Shown: positions 21,787 through 32,291, counted from the first letter of the stretch. The stretch: 40,164 nt of DNA from Streptomyces sp. JHA26 (GCF_002005565.1 NZ_BDJC01000057.1:1-40164), one strand, 5' to 3'. Translations and numbers: made by a program. Notes: generated from the sequence alone by a model not told the origin.

Positions 21787-21990
21787 ATGTGCCAGCACCA
21801 GCCACCGTGTCCTCCAGCCGACTCCGCCGACCGGGAATCCGCCCGTCTCGTGGCACACCACCCGGAGCAGGGGTGGAGCCTGCTGTGCAACGGCGTCGTC
21901 CTCTTCGAGGACACCGGTGAGCTGCTGCCGGACGGCAGGGTCATCGCCCCGCACCGCCCGCTCGGCGCCGGGCTGATGACCGCCGCCTGA
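21787..21990 (+). CDS. DUF5999 small Streptomyces protein
   Basis: 67 residues starting MCQHQPPCPPADSADRESAR. The segment LVAHHPEQGWSLLCNGVVLF followed by EDTGELLPDGRVI is characteristic of DUF5999, a family I know only from actinomycetes. Conserved CxHxxxC and a later Cys could bind a metal. There is no signal peptide. ATG 21787 matches the usual family start; an in-frame ATG at 21712 would add 25 unlike residues. A perfect 28-bp palindromic terminator follows. Function unknown. Confidence 0.85.
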   Translation: MCQHQPPCPPADSADRESARLVAHHPEQGWSLLCNGVVLFEDTGELLPDGRVIAPHRPLGAGLMTAA

Positions 21991-22295
21991 GCACCTCCGG
22001 GCGGTGCGGCGCCGCACCGCCCGGCATGCGGGCCGGCCCGCGGACATCCCGTGGACCGGCCCGACGCGTACCGGCACCCGCCTCCCGCCGGGTGCCCCCC
22101 GGTCACGACGTGCACCGGCTCCCTCCAGGCCGCGCCGGAGCACGAGTCGCCGGCAGGCGAGGGCGGGGCCGATGCCGCACACGACCGCGCCGGCGCCGCC
22201 GGGTCGGCTGCGTCCGGAGCCGCGATCGCGAACACCCGCAGCGCGGCGGGCCCCTACGCGCACCACTCCCCGCGCCTCCGCCTATCGTGGCCGGC
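21991..22295. other. 305-bp intergenic region before the MerR-Mop gene
   Basis: It begins with the terminator at 21997-22024. The rest is GC-rich with no supported gene. Its right end carries TATCGT at 22283-22288, the -10 of the leaderless regulator at 22296. Confidence 0.5.
21997..22024 (+). terminator. Perfect 28-bp palindrome after the DUF5999 gene
   Basis: CCGGGCGGTGCGGC is followed directly by its reverse complement GCCGCACCGCCCGG. It sits 7 bp past the stop codon. Confidence 0.8.
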
Positions 22296-22691
22296 ATGCA
22301 GTCCTACACGATCGGCCAGGCGGCGCGGCTGCTCGGCGTCAGCCCGGACACCGCCCGCCGCTGGGCGGACGCGGGCCGGATCACCACACACCGCGACGAG
22401 GGCGGACGGCGGCTCGTCGACGGGAGGGACCTGGCCGCGTTCTCGGTCGACCTGGCCCGGTCGGGCGCCGCCGACGACGGCACTCCGTACACGTCGGCCC
22501 GCAACGCCTTCCCCGGGATCGTGACCGCGGTCAAGCTCGGCGACGTCGCGGCCCAGGTCGAGATCCAGGCGGGCCCCCACCGGCTCGTCTCCCTGCTGAC
22601 CCGCGAGGCGGTCGAGGAACTCGGTCTGGAGGTCGGGATGGAGGCCACCGCCCGCGTGAAGTCGACGAATGTCCATATCGACAGGACGTGA
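22296..22691 (+). CDS. MerR-type HTH fused to a molybdopterin-binding (Mop/TOBE) domain; candidate molybdate regulator
   Basis: 131 residues. Residues 1-60 are a MerR/excisionase-like winged helix (SYTIGQAARLLGVSPDTARR, then WADAGRITTHRDEGGRRLVD). Residues 65-131 are a Mop domain (SARNAFPGIVTAVKLGDVAA with VKSTNVHID), the fold that binds molybdate or tungstate oxyanions. The fusion is a compact functional analogue of ModE, which instead uses a LysR-type winged helix. ATG 22296 has TATCGT 7 nt upstream and no ribosome site, so it is leaderless. It lies 206 bp before modA, whose promoter region carries two inverted repeats. I infer that it represses modABC when molybdate is plentiful. Confidence 0.88.
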   Translation: MQSYTIGQAARLLGVSPDTARRWADAGRITTHRDEGGRRLVDGRDLAAFSVDLARSGAADDGTPYTSARNAFPGIVTAVKLGDVAAQVEIQAGPHRLVSLLTREAVEELGLEVGMEATARVKSTNVHIDRT

Positions 22692-22753
22692 CCCGTCCCG
22701 GGTGAGGCACCTGCCATCCGGCCCCGGCACCCGTAAGAACGCACATGCAAGCC

Positions 22754-22786
22754 TTTCGATCGCATGGGCTCGCTCATGCGATGAAA
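22754..22786. promoter_or_regulatory. Operator-like inverted repeat upstream of modA
   Basis: ATCGCATG (22759-22766) and CATGCGAT (22775-22782) are perfect inverted arms around 8 nt. Flanking TTTC (22754-22757) and GAAA (22783-22786) extend the match with one bulged base. This is the best candidate site for the MerR-Mop protein. Confidence 0.6.
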
Positions 22787-22806
22787 CAGCAGACTCACCC
22801 CTCGCA

Positions 22807-22831
22807 GATGCGGAAGTATGATCGGCGCATC
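22807..22831 (+). promoter_or_regulatory. modABC promoter -10 inside a second inverted repeat
   Basis: TATGAT (22817-22822) is a good -10. It lies between GATGCG (22807-22812) and CGCATC (22826-22831), arms that share the CGCAT core of the upstream repeat. Protein bound here would block RNA polymerase. The -35 is weak. Confidence 0.55.
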
Positions 22832-22897
22832 GGGAGTCCGACGTGCGCCCGTCCGCCGGGCCCGCCGACCCCCCACCCGCGACAGAGGGAGTGGCCC

Positions 22898-23737
22898 GTG
22901 ACGACCCGTTCCGCACGCAGGACCCGCGGCATCCGCCGGACCGTGCCGGTGACCGGCGCGGGAGTCGCCGCACTGCTGGTCCTGAGCGCCTGCTCGTCGT
23001 CGTCCGGCTCGGACTCCGGCTCCGGCGCGGCCGGTTCCTCCTCGTCCTCGTCCGCGAAGGTCTCCGGCACCGTCACCGTGTTCGCCGCCGCCTCGCTCGA
23101 GGAGAGCTTCACCGCGCTCGGGAAGGCGTTCGAGAAGGAGCACCCGGACGCCCGGGTCACCTTCAACTTCGGCGGCAGCGACACCCTGGCCGCCAGCATC
23201 ACCAGCGGCGCGCCCGCGGACGTGTTCGCCTCCGCCGGCCCCAGGACGATGGCCACGGTGACCGACGCCGGGGATGCGGCCGGCACCCCGACGACCTTCG
23301 TCCGCAACCAGCTGGAGATCGCCACGCTGCCCGGCAACCCGGACGGGATCTCCTCCCTGAAGGACCTCACCCGCTCCGGTCTGAAGGTCGTGCTGTGCGA
23401 CAGGACCGTGCCGTGCGGCGCCGCCGCGCAGAAGGCCCTGAAGGCGGGCGGCCTGCAGCTCACCCCCGCCTCCTACGAGCAGGACGTCAAGAGCGCCCTG
23501 ACGAAGGTCGAGCTGAAGGAGGCCGACGCCGCCGTCGTCTACAAGACCGACGTGAAGGCGGCCGGTGACAAGGTGGAGGGCGTGGACTTCCCCGAGTCGG
23601 CCGAGGCCGTCAACGACTACCCGATCGCCCTGCTGAAGCAGGCGCCCAACGCGGACGCGGGCAAGGCCTTCATCGCGCTGGTGAAGTCCGCCGAGGGACA
23701 GAGGGTGCTCACCGAGGCCGGGTTCCGCACGCCATGA
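22898..23737 (+). CDS. modA: Molybdate ABC transporter, substrate-binding lipoprotein ModA
   Basis: 279 residues. It opens with a basic N-terminus, a hydrophobic stretch and lipobox VLSAC (Cys about 28), followed by a Ser/Gly linker, so it is a membrane-anchored lipoprotein. ModA signatures include VTVFAAASLEESFTALGKAF, FNFGGSDTLAASITSGAPAD and VFASAGPRTM, which place the oxyanion-binding Ser and backbone loops. The role is capture of molybdate (possibly tungstate) for ModBC. GTG 22898 has GAGGGAG 7-8 nt upstream; the open frame extends 51 codons further but lacks this. It overlaps modB by ATGA. Confidence 0.95.
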   Translation: MTTRSARRTRGIRRTVPVTGAGVAALLVLSACSSSSGSDSGSGAAGSSSSSSAKVSGTVTVFAAASLEESFTALGKAFEKEHPDARVTFNFGGSDTLAASITSGAPADVFASAGPRTMATVTDAGDAAGTPTTFVRNQLEIATLPGNPDGISSLKDLTRSGLKVVLCDRTVPCGAAAQKALKAGGLQLTPASYEQDVKSALTKVELKEADAAVVYKTDVKAAGDKVEGVDFPESAEAVNDYPIALLKQAPNADAGKAFIALVKSAEGQRVLTEAGFRTP

Positions 23738-24600
23738 CGAGGCCGACGGCGACCGGGTCCGCGGAGCCCGGGGCGGACACCGTGGAGGGCGGGCCGCGCC
23801 GCGGACGCTCCCGCGGGGGCAACCGCACCGTGCCGGTGCCCCTGCTGGTGCCCGCCCTGGTCGGCCTGGCGTTCCTGCTGCTTCCGCTGGTCGCCCTGCT
23901 GGTGCGGGCCCCCTGGCGCAGCCTGCCCGCTCAGCTGACCAGCGTCGAGGTGTGGCAGGCCCTGCGGCTGTCGCTGGTGTGCGCCACCTCGGCGACCGTG
24001 CTGAGCCTGCTGATCGGTGTCCCGCTGGCCTGGCTGCTGGCCCGCACGGACTTCCCCGGCCGCGGCCTCGTGCGCGCGCTGGTGACGCTGCCGCTGGTGC
24101 TGCCCCCGGTGGTCGGCGGTGTGGCGCTGCTGCTGGCGTTCGGCCGCAACGGGGTGATCGGGCAGTGGCTGGACGCGTGGTTCGGGATCACGCTGCCGTT
24201 CACCACGACGGGCGTCGTCCTCGCGGAGACGTTCGTGGCGATGCCCTTCCTGGTGATCAGCGTGGAGGGCACCCTGCGGGCCGCCGACCCGCGGTACGAG
24301 GAGGCCGCCACGACCCTGGGCGCCTCCCGCTTCACCGCGTTCCGCCGGGTCACGCTGCCGCTGATCGCCCCGGGCGTCGCGGCGGGCTCCGTCCTCGCGT
24401 GGGCCCGGGCGCTGGGCGAGTTCGGGGCGACGATCACGTTCGCGGGCAATTTCCCCGGGCGGACCCAGACCATGCCGCTCGCGGTCTACCTCGCGCTGCA
24501 GAACGATCCGGCGGCGGCGATCGCCCTCAGCCTGGTGCTGCTGGCCGTCTCCATCGCCGTACTGGCCGGTCTGCGGGACCGATGGATGAGGGCGGCATGA
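23734..24600 (+). CDS. modB: Molybdate ABC transporter permease ModB
   Basis: 288 residues. A 30-residue Arg/Gly-rich cytoplasmic N-terminus is followed by five or six membrane helices. The permease EAA-loop, which docks on the ATPase, is present as EEAATTLGASRFTAFRRVTL (about 188-207). The ATG overlaps the modA stop and its own stop overlaps modC, both ATGA, giving tight translational coupling. It forms the membrane channel for molybdate import. Confidence 0.95.
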   Translation: MTRPTATGSAEPGADTVEGGPRRGRSRGGNRTVPVPLLVPALVGLAFLLLPLVALLVRAPWRSLPAQLTSVEVWQALRLSLVCATSATVLSLLIGVPLAWLLARTDFPGRGLVRALVTLPLVLPPVVGGVALLLAFGRNGVIGQWLDAWFGITLPFTTTGVVLAETFVAMPFLVISVEGTLRAADPRYEEAATTLGASRFTAFRRVTLPLIAPGVAAGSVLAWARALGEFGATITFAGNFPGRTQTMPLAVYLALQNDPAAAIALSLVLLAVSIAVLAGLRDRWMRAA

Positions 24601-25676
24601 ACCGACCGGAACCCACCGCCGCCGCCACCGTGCCCGGCGACGGCCTCGACGCCCGGCTCGTGGTGGACCGCGGGGCCTTCCGCCTGGACGTGTCGCTGGC
24701 CGCCGCGCCCGGCGAGGTCGTCGCCCTGCTCGGACCCAACGGCGCCGGCAAGACCACCGCGCTGCGTGCCCTGGCCGGCCTGCTCCCGCTCACCGGCGGT
24801 CATCTGCGGCTCGACGGCGTCGCCCTGGACGGTACGCCGCCCGAGTCCCGCCCGGTCGGCGTCGTCTTCCAGGACTACCTGCTCTTCCCGCACCTGACCG
24901 CGCTCGACAACGTGGCCTTCGGCCCGCGCTGCCGGGGCGCGGCCAAGGCCGAGGCCCGGGCCCTGGCCGCCACGTGGCTGGACCGGATGGGCCTGGCCGG
25001 CCACGCGGGCGCCAAGCCGCGCCGCCTCTCCGGTGGCCAGGCACAGCGCGTCGCCCTCGCCCGTGCCCTGGCGACCAACCCCCGGCTGCTGCTCCTGGAC
25101 GAGCCGCTCGCCGCGCTGGACGCCCGGACGCGGCTCGAGGTACGCGCCCAGCTCCGCCGTCACCTGGCCGACTTCGAGGCCGTCGCGGTCCTGGTCACCC
25201 ATGATCCGCTGGACGCCATGGTGCTGGCCGACCGCCTGGTGGTCGTCGAGCACGGCACGGTCGTCCAGGAGGGCGGCCCCGCCGACATCGCCCGCCGGCC
25301 CCGCACCGACTACATCGCGCAACTGGTCGGCCTGAACCTCTATCGCGGTCTGGCCGACGCCCACACCGTCCGGCTCGACGGCGGCCCGGCCATCACCACC
25401 ACGGAGGACCTGTCCGGGCCGGTCTTCGTGGCGTTCCCGCCGAGCGCCGTGACCCTGTACGGGGAGCGTCCCGCCGGCTCCAGCGCGCGCAACCTGTGGC
25501 GGTGCGAGGTCGCGGGCCTGGAGACCCACGGCGACCAGATCCGCGTGGACCTGACCGGCGAACTCACCCTCGCCGCCGACCTCACCACGGTCGCCGCGGC
25601 CGAGCTCGGCCTCCACCCGGGCGCACCGGTATGGGCGACGGTCAAGGCGGCGCAGACCCACGCATACCCGGCATGA
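24597..25676 (+). CDS. modC: Molybdate ABC transporter ATPase ModC
   Basis: 359 residues. Walker A is LLGPNGAGKTTALRAL (about 44-59), the Q-loop VVFQDYLLFPH, signature LSGGQAQRVALARAL (about 144-158), Walker B LLLLDEPLAALD, and the switch His in LVTHDPLDA. The C-terminal 70 residues form a Mop/TOBE domain (CEVAGLETHGDQIRVDLTGE) that binds oxyanion, likely for trans-inhibition by molybdate. It powers import through ModB. The start overlaps modB (ATGA); the stop overlaps an alternative start of the molbindin gene. Confidence 0.95.
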   Translation: MNRPEPTAAATVPGDGLDARLVVDRGAFRLDVSLAAAPGEVVALLGPNGAGKTTALRALAGLLPLTGGHLRLDGVALDGTPPESRPVGVVFQDYLLFPHLTALDNVAFGPRCRGAAKAEARALAATWLDRMGLAGHAGAKPRRLSGGQAQRVALARALATNPRLLLLDEPLAALDARTRLEVRAQLRRHLADFEAVAVLVTHDPLDAMVLADRLVVVEHGTVVQEGGPADIARRPRTDYIAQLVGLNLYRGLADAHTVRLDGGPAITTTEDLSGPVFVAFPPSAVTLYGERPAGSSARNLWRCEVAGLETHGDQIRVDLTGELTLAADLTTVAAAELGLHPGAPVWATVKAAQTHAYPA

Positions 25677-25702
25677 CGGCGTCACCGGGCTACGGTGCCC
25701 CC

Positions 25703-26122
25703 ATGAGCCTGAGCATCCGTAACCAGCTCCCCGGCACCGTCACCGCCGTCACACCCGGCGAGGCCATGGCGACGGTGAGAGTCCGCCTGACCGGCGGCCA
25801 GGACCTCACCGCGGCCATCACCCGGGAGGCCGCCGACGACCTCGGCCTGAGCGCCGGATCGGCCGTCCGTGCCCTGGTGAAGTCGACGGAGGTCTCCCTG
25901 GCCACCGGCCGGACCGACGGCCTGTCGATCCGCAACCGGCTGCCCGGCGCGGTCACCCGGATCACGCTCGGCGAGGCGATGGCGGCCGTCCGCGTCACCG
26001 TGGGCGACGCCGAACTCACCGCCGTGATCACGAAGGAGGCGGCCGAGGAGCTGGGCCTCTTCGTGGGTTCCGACGTCGTCGCCCTGATCAAGTCGACCGA
26101 GATCGCGCTCGCCACGACGTGA
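25703..26122 (+). CDS. Tandem-Mop molbindin (di-Mop molybdate-binding protein)
   Basis: 139 residues made of two Mop domains (about 1-67 and 72-138), beginning SLSIRNQLPGTVTAVTPGEA and LSIRNRLPGAVTRITLGEAM. Each ends with a KSTE motif (VKSTEVSLAT, IKSTEIALAT). Such molbindins assemble into oligomers that store or buffer molybdate or tungstate in the cytoplasm. Two starts are possible. ATG 25673 overlaps the modC stop (ATGA, adding ten residues). ATG 25703 has TACGGT 6 nt upstream, which would make it leaderless with its own promoter. I favour 25703 because the fold starts there. A strong terminator follows. Confidence 0.92.
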   Translation: MSLSIRNQLPGTVTAVTPGEAMATVRVRLTGGQDLTAAITREAADDLGLSAGSAVRALVKSTEVSLATGRTDGLSIRNRLPGAVTRITLGEAMAAVRVTVGDAELTAVITKEAAEELGLFVGSDVVALIKSTEIALATT

Positions 26123-26127
26123 CAGGG

Positions 26128-26164
26128 GTGAAGGCCCCGCCCCGGACGGGGACGGGGCCTTCAC
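26128..26164. terminator. Strong convergent hairpin between the molbindin gene and gcvP
   Basis: GTGAAGGCCCCG (26128-26139) pairs with CGGGGCCTTCAC (26153-26164), with an inner CCC/GGG stem. It lies between the stop at 26122 and the gcvP stop at 26175. Confidence 0.9.
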
Positions 26165-26174
26165 CGCGGCCCGA

Positions 26175-29060
<2,886 letters not shown>

Positions 29061-29063
29061 TGC

Positions 29064-29073
29064 GGAGGCCTCC
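29064..29073 (-). promoter_or_regulatory. Self-complementary ribosome site of gcvP
   Basis: GGAGGCCTCC contains the gcvP ribosome site and is a perfect palindrome. Its GGCCTCC half can instead pair with GGAGGCC at 29119-29125 near the 3' end of the riboswitch. It may form part of the expression platform. Confidence 0.35.
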
Positions 29074-29109
29074 TGGTCTGACGACCTTCGAGGGGCACCA
29101 CGGCGCGGG

Positions 29110-29326
29110 TGCCCGGACGGCCTCCCCCTCTGTCATCTCGACCTGAGAGCTTCACCGGGCCGCCCGAGGGTTGCCGGCTTTCACCGTCGGTGAGAGCGGA
29201 AGCCGTCGGCCCCCGCCCTGCTTTCCAGAGTGACCTCGTCCGTGCGGTACGTGTGCCTGAGAGATTCCGGGGAGGATTTGCTCCTTCGGCGCCTCCGATG
29301 ATGCCTGGAGGACTCTCCCGCACGGG
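29110..29326 (-). ncRNA. Tandem glycine riboswitch
   Basis: The transcript leader of gcvP holds two gcvT-type aptamers in the order normal for this class. Aptamer 1 (about 29326-29218) has CGGGAGAGTCC, GGCGCCGAAGGAGCAAA, AATCTCTCAGGCAC and CACTCTGGAAAGC. Aptamer 2 (about 29212-29110) has GCTCTCACCGACGGTGAAAG, GAAGCTCTCAGGTC and GACAGAGGGGGAG. The tandem form binds glycine cooperatively. It ends about 50 nt before gcvP, with no clear intrinsic terminator, so control of translation at the GGAGGCCTCC ribosome site is the likelier mechanism. Confidence 0.93.
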
Positions 29327-29343
29327 GTCAGCAGCCGTTTGCC

Positions 29344-29349
29344 AGCCTA
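29344..29349 (-). promoter_or_regulatory. Probable gcvP promoter -10
   Basis: The minus strand reads TAGGCT about 18 nt before the first riboswitch aptamer, placing the transcription start near 29337. No good -35 is seen. Confidence 0.4.
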
Positions 29350-29487
29350 CCAGCGAGGCGGACGCACAGGTCTTCGAGTGACTGAGCGCACCTTCGAGTG
29401 GCCGCTCTCCCCGATGTGCCTTTTCGTAGTACTGGCGGCTGATTCGCCGGATGGTTTGCGACCGGAGTGCGACCAAGTGGAGGGCCC

Positions 29488-29865
29488 GTGCGTACCGACA
29501 TCGATCCGCGCAGTCTGATAGGCCGCAAGGCGTTCGACCGCAACGGGGCCAGGATCGGTACCGTCGACGAGGTCTACCTCGACGACGCCACCGGCGTCCC
29601 CGAGTGGGCGGCCATACGCACCGGACTGTTCAGCAGGGACGCCTTCGTGCCCCTGGAGCCCAGCGAGCTGGTCGACGGTGCCCTGCGCGTGCCCTTCGAC
29701 CGGACCCTGATCAAGGAGGCTCCCGACTTCGGCGTCGGCCGCCACCTCTCGCCGGAACAGGAGCTCCAGCTCTACCACCACTACGGTCTCGACGTGGCAG
29801 CCGCTCCCCCGCTCCCGGACCACGACTTCGGCAAGCTGGCGGGCACGGGCAACGAGGAGAGCTGA
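29488..29865 (+). CDS. PRC-barrel domain protein
   Basis: 125 residues. Residues 5-75 form a PRC barrel: IDPRSLIGRKAFDRNGARIG, TVDEVYLDDATGVPEWAAIR and FVPLEPSELVDGALRVPFDR. PRC barrels bind RNA or protein and occur in RimM and in stress-related proteins. The rest is short helices (LSPEQELQLYHHYGLDV) and a polar tail. GTG 29488 has GGAGGG only 3-5 nt upstream; GTG 29467 would add seven residues. It is divergent from gcvP and convergent with dinB, so it is its own unit. Function unknown, probably cytoplasmic. Confidence 0.85.
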   Translation: MRTDIDPRSLIGRKAFDRNGARIGTVDEVYLDDATGVPEWAAIRTGLFSRDAFVPLEPSELVDGALRVPFDRTLIKEAPDFGVGRHLSPEQELQLYHHYGLDVAAAPPLPDHDFGKLAGTGNEES

Positions 29866-29887
29866 GGCCCTGCTCGCGGCAGGCGGC

Positions 29888-31360
29888 TCACGGGGTCGCC
29901 CCCGCGACCCCGTGGCCGGCGGCCTCGGCGGCCGGAGGAGGTGCGGGGACCTCGGCGTCCGGCGTCATGGCCGCGGCTTCCCTTCCGGTGGAGGCCGTCA
30001 CCCCGTCTTCCCCGGGGCCTCGCTGCGCGGACACGACCAGCGGCAGCGGCTCGGCCGGTGCCAGCTGCGGATCGTCGACGGAGAAGGTCCGCACCCGGCC
30101 GGGCCCGGAGTACGGCGTCTCGAAGCGCACCGTGACCCGTCCCAGGCCGCTGCCCTGCACCCACCCGTGCCCGAGCTCCGCGTGCCGTACGTCGTGCCCC
30201 GAGGGCCATCGGCGCTCGGCCGGCGCCTGCCGGTGCTCCTCGGCGGGTTCGCCGTCCGGCTCCTTCAAGAACTCCTCGGCCCGTTCCCCCGCCGCCTGCG
30301 CGAACAGGTCCTCCTGCGTGTAGTCGGCGAGCCCGCTGACGCCGACCCCGAGCAGTCGCACACCGCCCGTGGTGTCCACCGAGTCCAGCAGCCGGGCCGC
30401 CGCCTCCCGCACCACCGCCGGGTCGTCCGTGGGCCCGCGCAGGGTCTCCGAGCGCGTCAGCGTGGAGAAGTCGTACCGCCGTACCTTGAGCACGATGGTC
30501 CGGCCGGACAGCCCGGACGTGCGCAGCCGCCGCACGCACCGGTCGGCGAGCCGCGCCACCTCCACACCGACCCGCACGCGGTCGTGGATGTCCACGTCGT
30601 ACGTGTCCTCGACCGACACCGACTTGGTCTCCCGCTCGGACACCACGGGACGGTCGTCACGCGCCAGCGCCATCGCGTACAGGGCGTGCCCGTGGGCCTT
30701 GCCGAGCAGTCGTACCAGCTCGTCCTCGCCCGCCTCGGCGAGCTCCCCGACCGTCGTGATCCCGGCCCTCCGCAGATGGTCGCCCGTCGCCGGTCCCACC
30801 CCGGGGAGGATCCGGACGGACTTCGGACCGAGCATGGACCGCTCGGTCCCGGGCTCGATGAGCACCAGCCCGTTCGGCTTGGCCTCCTCCGAGGCGATCT
30901 TGGCGAGCATCTTGGAGGCGGCCAGACCGACCGAACCGGTGAGGCCGGTGACGGCCCGGATGTCCGCGCGCAGCTTCGCCCCGACCGACCGCGCCGACGC
31001 CGCGTCCCGGGCCGCACCACCGGCCTCCAGGTCCACGAACGCCTCGTCCAGGCTCAGCGGCTCGACCAACGGCGACAGTGCCCGCAGCAGCCGCATCACC
31101 TGCCCGCTGATCGACCGGTACAGCTCGAAGCGCGGGACGAGATAGGCGGCGTTGGGCGCGAGCCGCCGGGCCTGGCCCATGGGCATCGCCGAGCGGACGC
31201 CGAAGACCCGCGCCTCGTAGGAGGCCGTGGCGACCACTCCCCGCGGGCCGAGCCCGCCGACGACGACGGCCTTCCCGCGCAGACTCGGCTTGGACGCCTG
31301 CTCCACCGAGGCGAAGAAGGCGTCCATGTCGAGGTGCAGGATCGTGGGCGCGGTTCTCAC
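29888..31360 (-). CDS. dinB: DNA polymerase IV (Y-family)
   Basis: 490 residues. The palm motif HLDMDAFFASVE (Asp11, Asp13) and the second acidic motif SLDEAFVDLE (about 102-111) give the catalytic metal ligands. The fingers/thumb helix-hairpin-helix segments follow (ILPGVGPATGDHLRRAGITT), and the little-finger domain ends near residue 350. The protein performs error-prone translesion synthesis. The last 130 residues are a long polar, Glu/Pro-rich extension beyond the E. coli length, common in actinobacterial DinB, and no C-terminal clamp motif is obvious. No LexA-like site is seen upstream. It lies downstream of merR on the same strand. Confidence 0.95.
   Translation of the reverse strand: MRTAPTILHLDMDAFFASVEQASKPSLRGKAVVVGGLGPRGVVATASYEARVFGVRSAMPMGQARRLAPNAAYLVPRFELYRSISGQVMRLLRALSPLVEPLSLDEAFVDLEAGGAARDAASARSVGAKLRADIRAVTGLTGSVGLAASKMLAKIASEEAKPNGLVLIEPGTERSMLGPKSVRILPGVGPATGDHLRRAGITTVGELAEAGEDELVRLLGKAHGHALYAMALARDDRPVVSERETKSVSVEDTYDVDIHDRVRVGVEVARLADRCVRRLRTSGLSGRTIVLKVRRYDFSTLTRSETLRGPTDDPAVVREAAARLLDSVDTTGGVRLLGVGVSGLADYTQEDLFAQAAGERAEEFLKEPDGEPAEEHRQAPAERRWPSGHDVRHAELGHGWVQGSGLGRVTVRFETPYSGPGRVRTFSVDDPQLAPAEPLPLVVSAQRGPGEDGVTASTGREAAAMTPDAEVPAPPPAAEAAGHGVAGATP
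29889..29914. terminator. Hairpin between convergent PRC-barrel and dinB genes
   Basis: CACGGGGTCGC (29889-29899) pairs with GCGACCCCGTG (29904-29914) around CCCC. It starts inside the dinB stop codon. Confidence 0.7.
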
Positions 31361-31410
31361 GTCTCCGATGCTGCCCTACGCCACTGACAACGCCCCGCCC
31401 GCCGCGGTGC

Positions 31411-32088
31411 TCAGACCGCCCGGTTGCGGCGCCGCGCCAGTTCGTCCGCCGGGTTGGGCCCGATCAGGGTCTCCCCCGTGTCGATCCGCTCCCCGTGCAG
31501 CTGGGACAACGCGCTCTCCACGTCCCGCCACACCACGCCGACGGCGATCCCGAAGACGCCCTGACCGCCCTGGAGCAGGGCGTGGACCTCGTCGGGCGAG
31601 GTGCATTCGTAGACCGTGGCGCCGTCGCTCATCAGCGTCGTGCGCTCCAGGTCGCGGAAGCCGCGTTCCCTGAGGTGCTGCACGGTGGTGCGGATGTTCT
31701 GCAGCGACACCCCGGTGTCGAGGAACCGCTTGACGATCTTCAGCACGACGACGTCGCGGAAGCTGTAGAGACGCTGGGTGCCGGACCCGTGGGCGGGCCG
31801 CACGCTGGGCTCGACCAGACCCGTACGGGCCCAGTAGTCGAGCTGCCGGTAGGTGATGCCTGCGGCGGCGCAGGCCGTCGGCCCGCGGTAGCCGATCTGC
31901 TCGGACGCCATGGACGTCGCCCCTCCGCTGCTCGGCACGGCCGCCGGCCGCTGCGGAGCGTGATCGGCCGCGCTGCCGTGCTGGGGATACCCCCCGCTCG
32001 AGCGGAACCGAGGGCTCGGGGAAGAGTACGAGCCACCCACCCCGAGGCCGCGCCCGGGGCCACCCCCAGCCGTACCGTCGCCGCTCAT
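31411..32088 (-). CDS. MerR-family regulator (Rv1830-like)
   Basis: About 225 residues. A Gly/Ser/Pro-rich disordered N-terminus (1-60) precedes a MerR HTH (IGYRGPTACAAAGITYRQLD, YWARTGLVEPSVRPAHGSGT), the QRLYSFRDVVVLKIVKRFLD wing and a dimerisation helix. The C-terminal effector region (YECTSPDEVHALLQGGQGVF) differs from metal-sensing MerRs and has no conserved Cys pair. It matches the second MerR of the actinobacterial garA-ftsR-DUF151-merR block. ATG 32088 has GGAGG about 11 nt upstream; GTG 32094 (5 nt spacing) is an equal alternative. Its promoter carries a MerR-style dyad in the spacer, implying autoregulation. Confidence 0.88.
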   Translation of the reverse strand: MSGDGTAGGGPGRGLGVGGSYSSPSPRFRSSGGYPQHGSAADHAPQRPAAVPSSGGATSMASEQIGYRGPTACAAAGITYRQLDYWARTGLVEPSVRPAHGSGTQRLYSFRDVVVLKIVKRFLDTGVSLQNIRTTVQHLRERGFRDLERTTLMSDGATVYECTSPDEVHALLQGGQGVFGIAVGVVWRDVESALSQLHGERIDTGETLIGPNPADELARRRNRAV

Positions 32089-32124
32089 TCTCACGCCGAC
32101 CTCCGTCCTTGACCTGCCTCCTCG

Positions 32125-32153
32125 ACGGTAGGCAGTCACCAAGGGTGCGTCAA
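32125..32153 (-). promoter_or_regulatory. merR promoter with a dyad in the 17-bp spacer
   Basis: On the minus strand TTGACG (complement of 32148-32153) and TACCGT (complement of 32125-32130) are -35 and -10 with a 17-bp spacer. The spacer contains CACCCTTGGTG, a near-palindrome, the normal MerR operator position. The start point is predicted near 32118. Confidence 0.65.
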
Positions 32154-32175
32154 CGATCGCCACACTCGGCACGCC

Positions 32176-32198
32176 GGGTGATAATCACCCTAAGGGTG
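32176..32198. promoter_or_regulatory. Two overlapping palindromes upstream of merR
   Basis: GGGTGATAATCACCC (32176-32190) and CACCCTAAGGGTG (32186-32198) are perfect palindromes around a central base, and share CACCC. The half-site GGGTG therefore occurs three times in alternating orientation, 23 bp upstream of the -35. Confidence 0.65.
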
Positions 32199-32291
32199 GT
32201 TTCGCGTGCCCCGTCACGGGGAACGGGTAGCCGAATGTGCCCGGGAGGGGCCGTACGACGCTGTCGTGCCGTTGCCGACCCGTGTGCGTGA

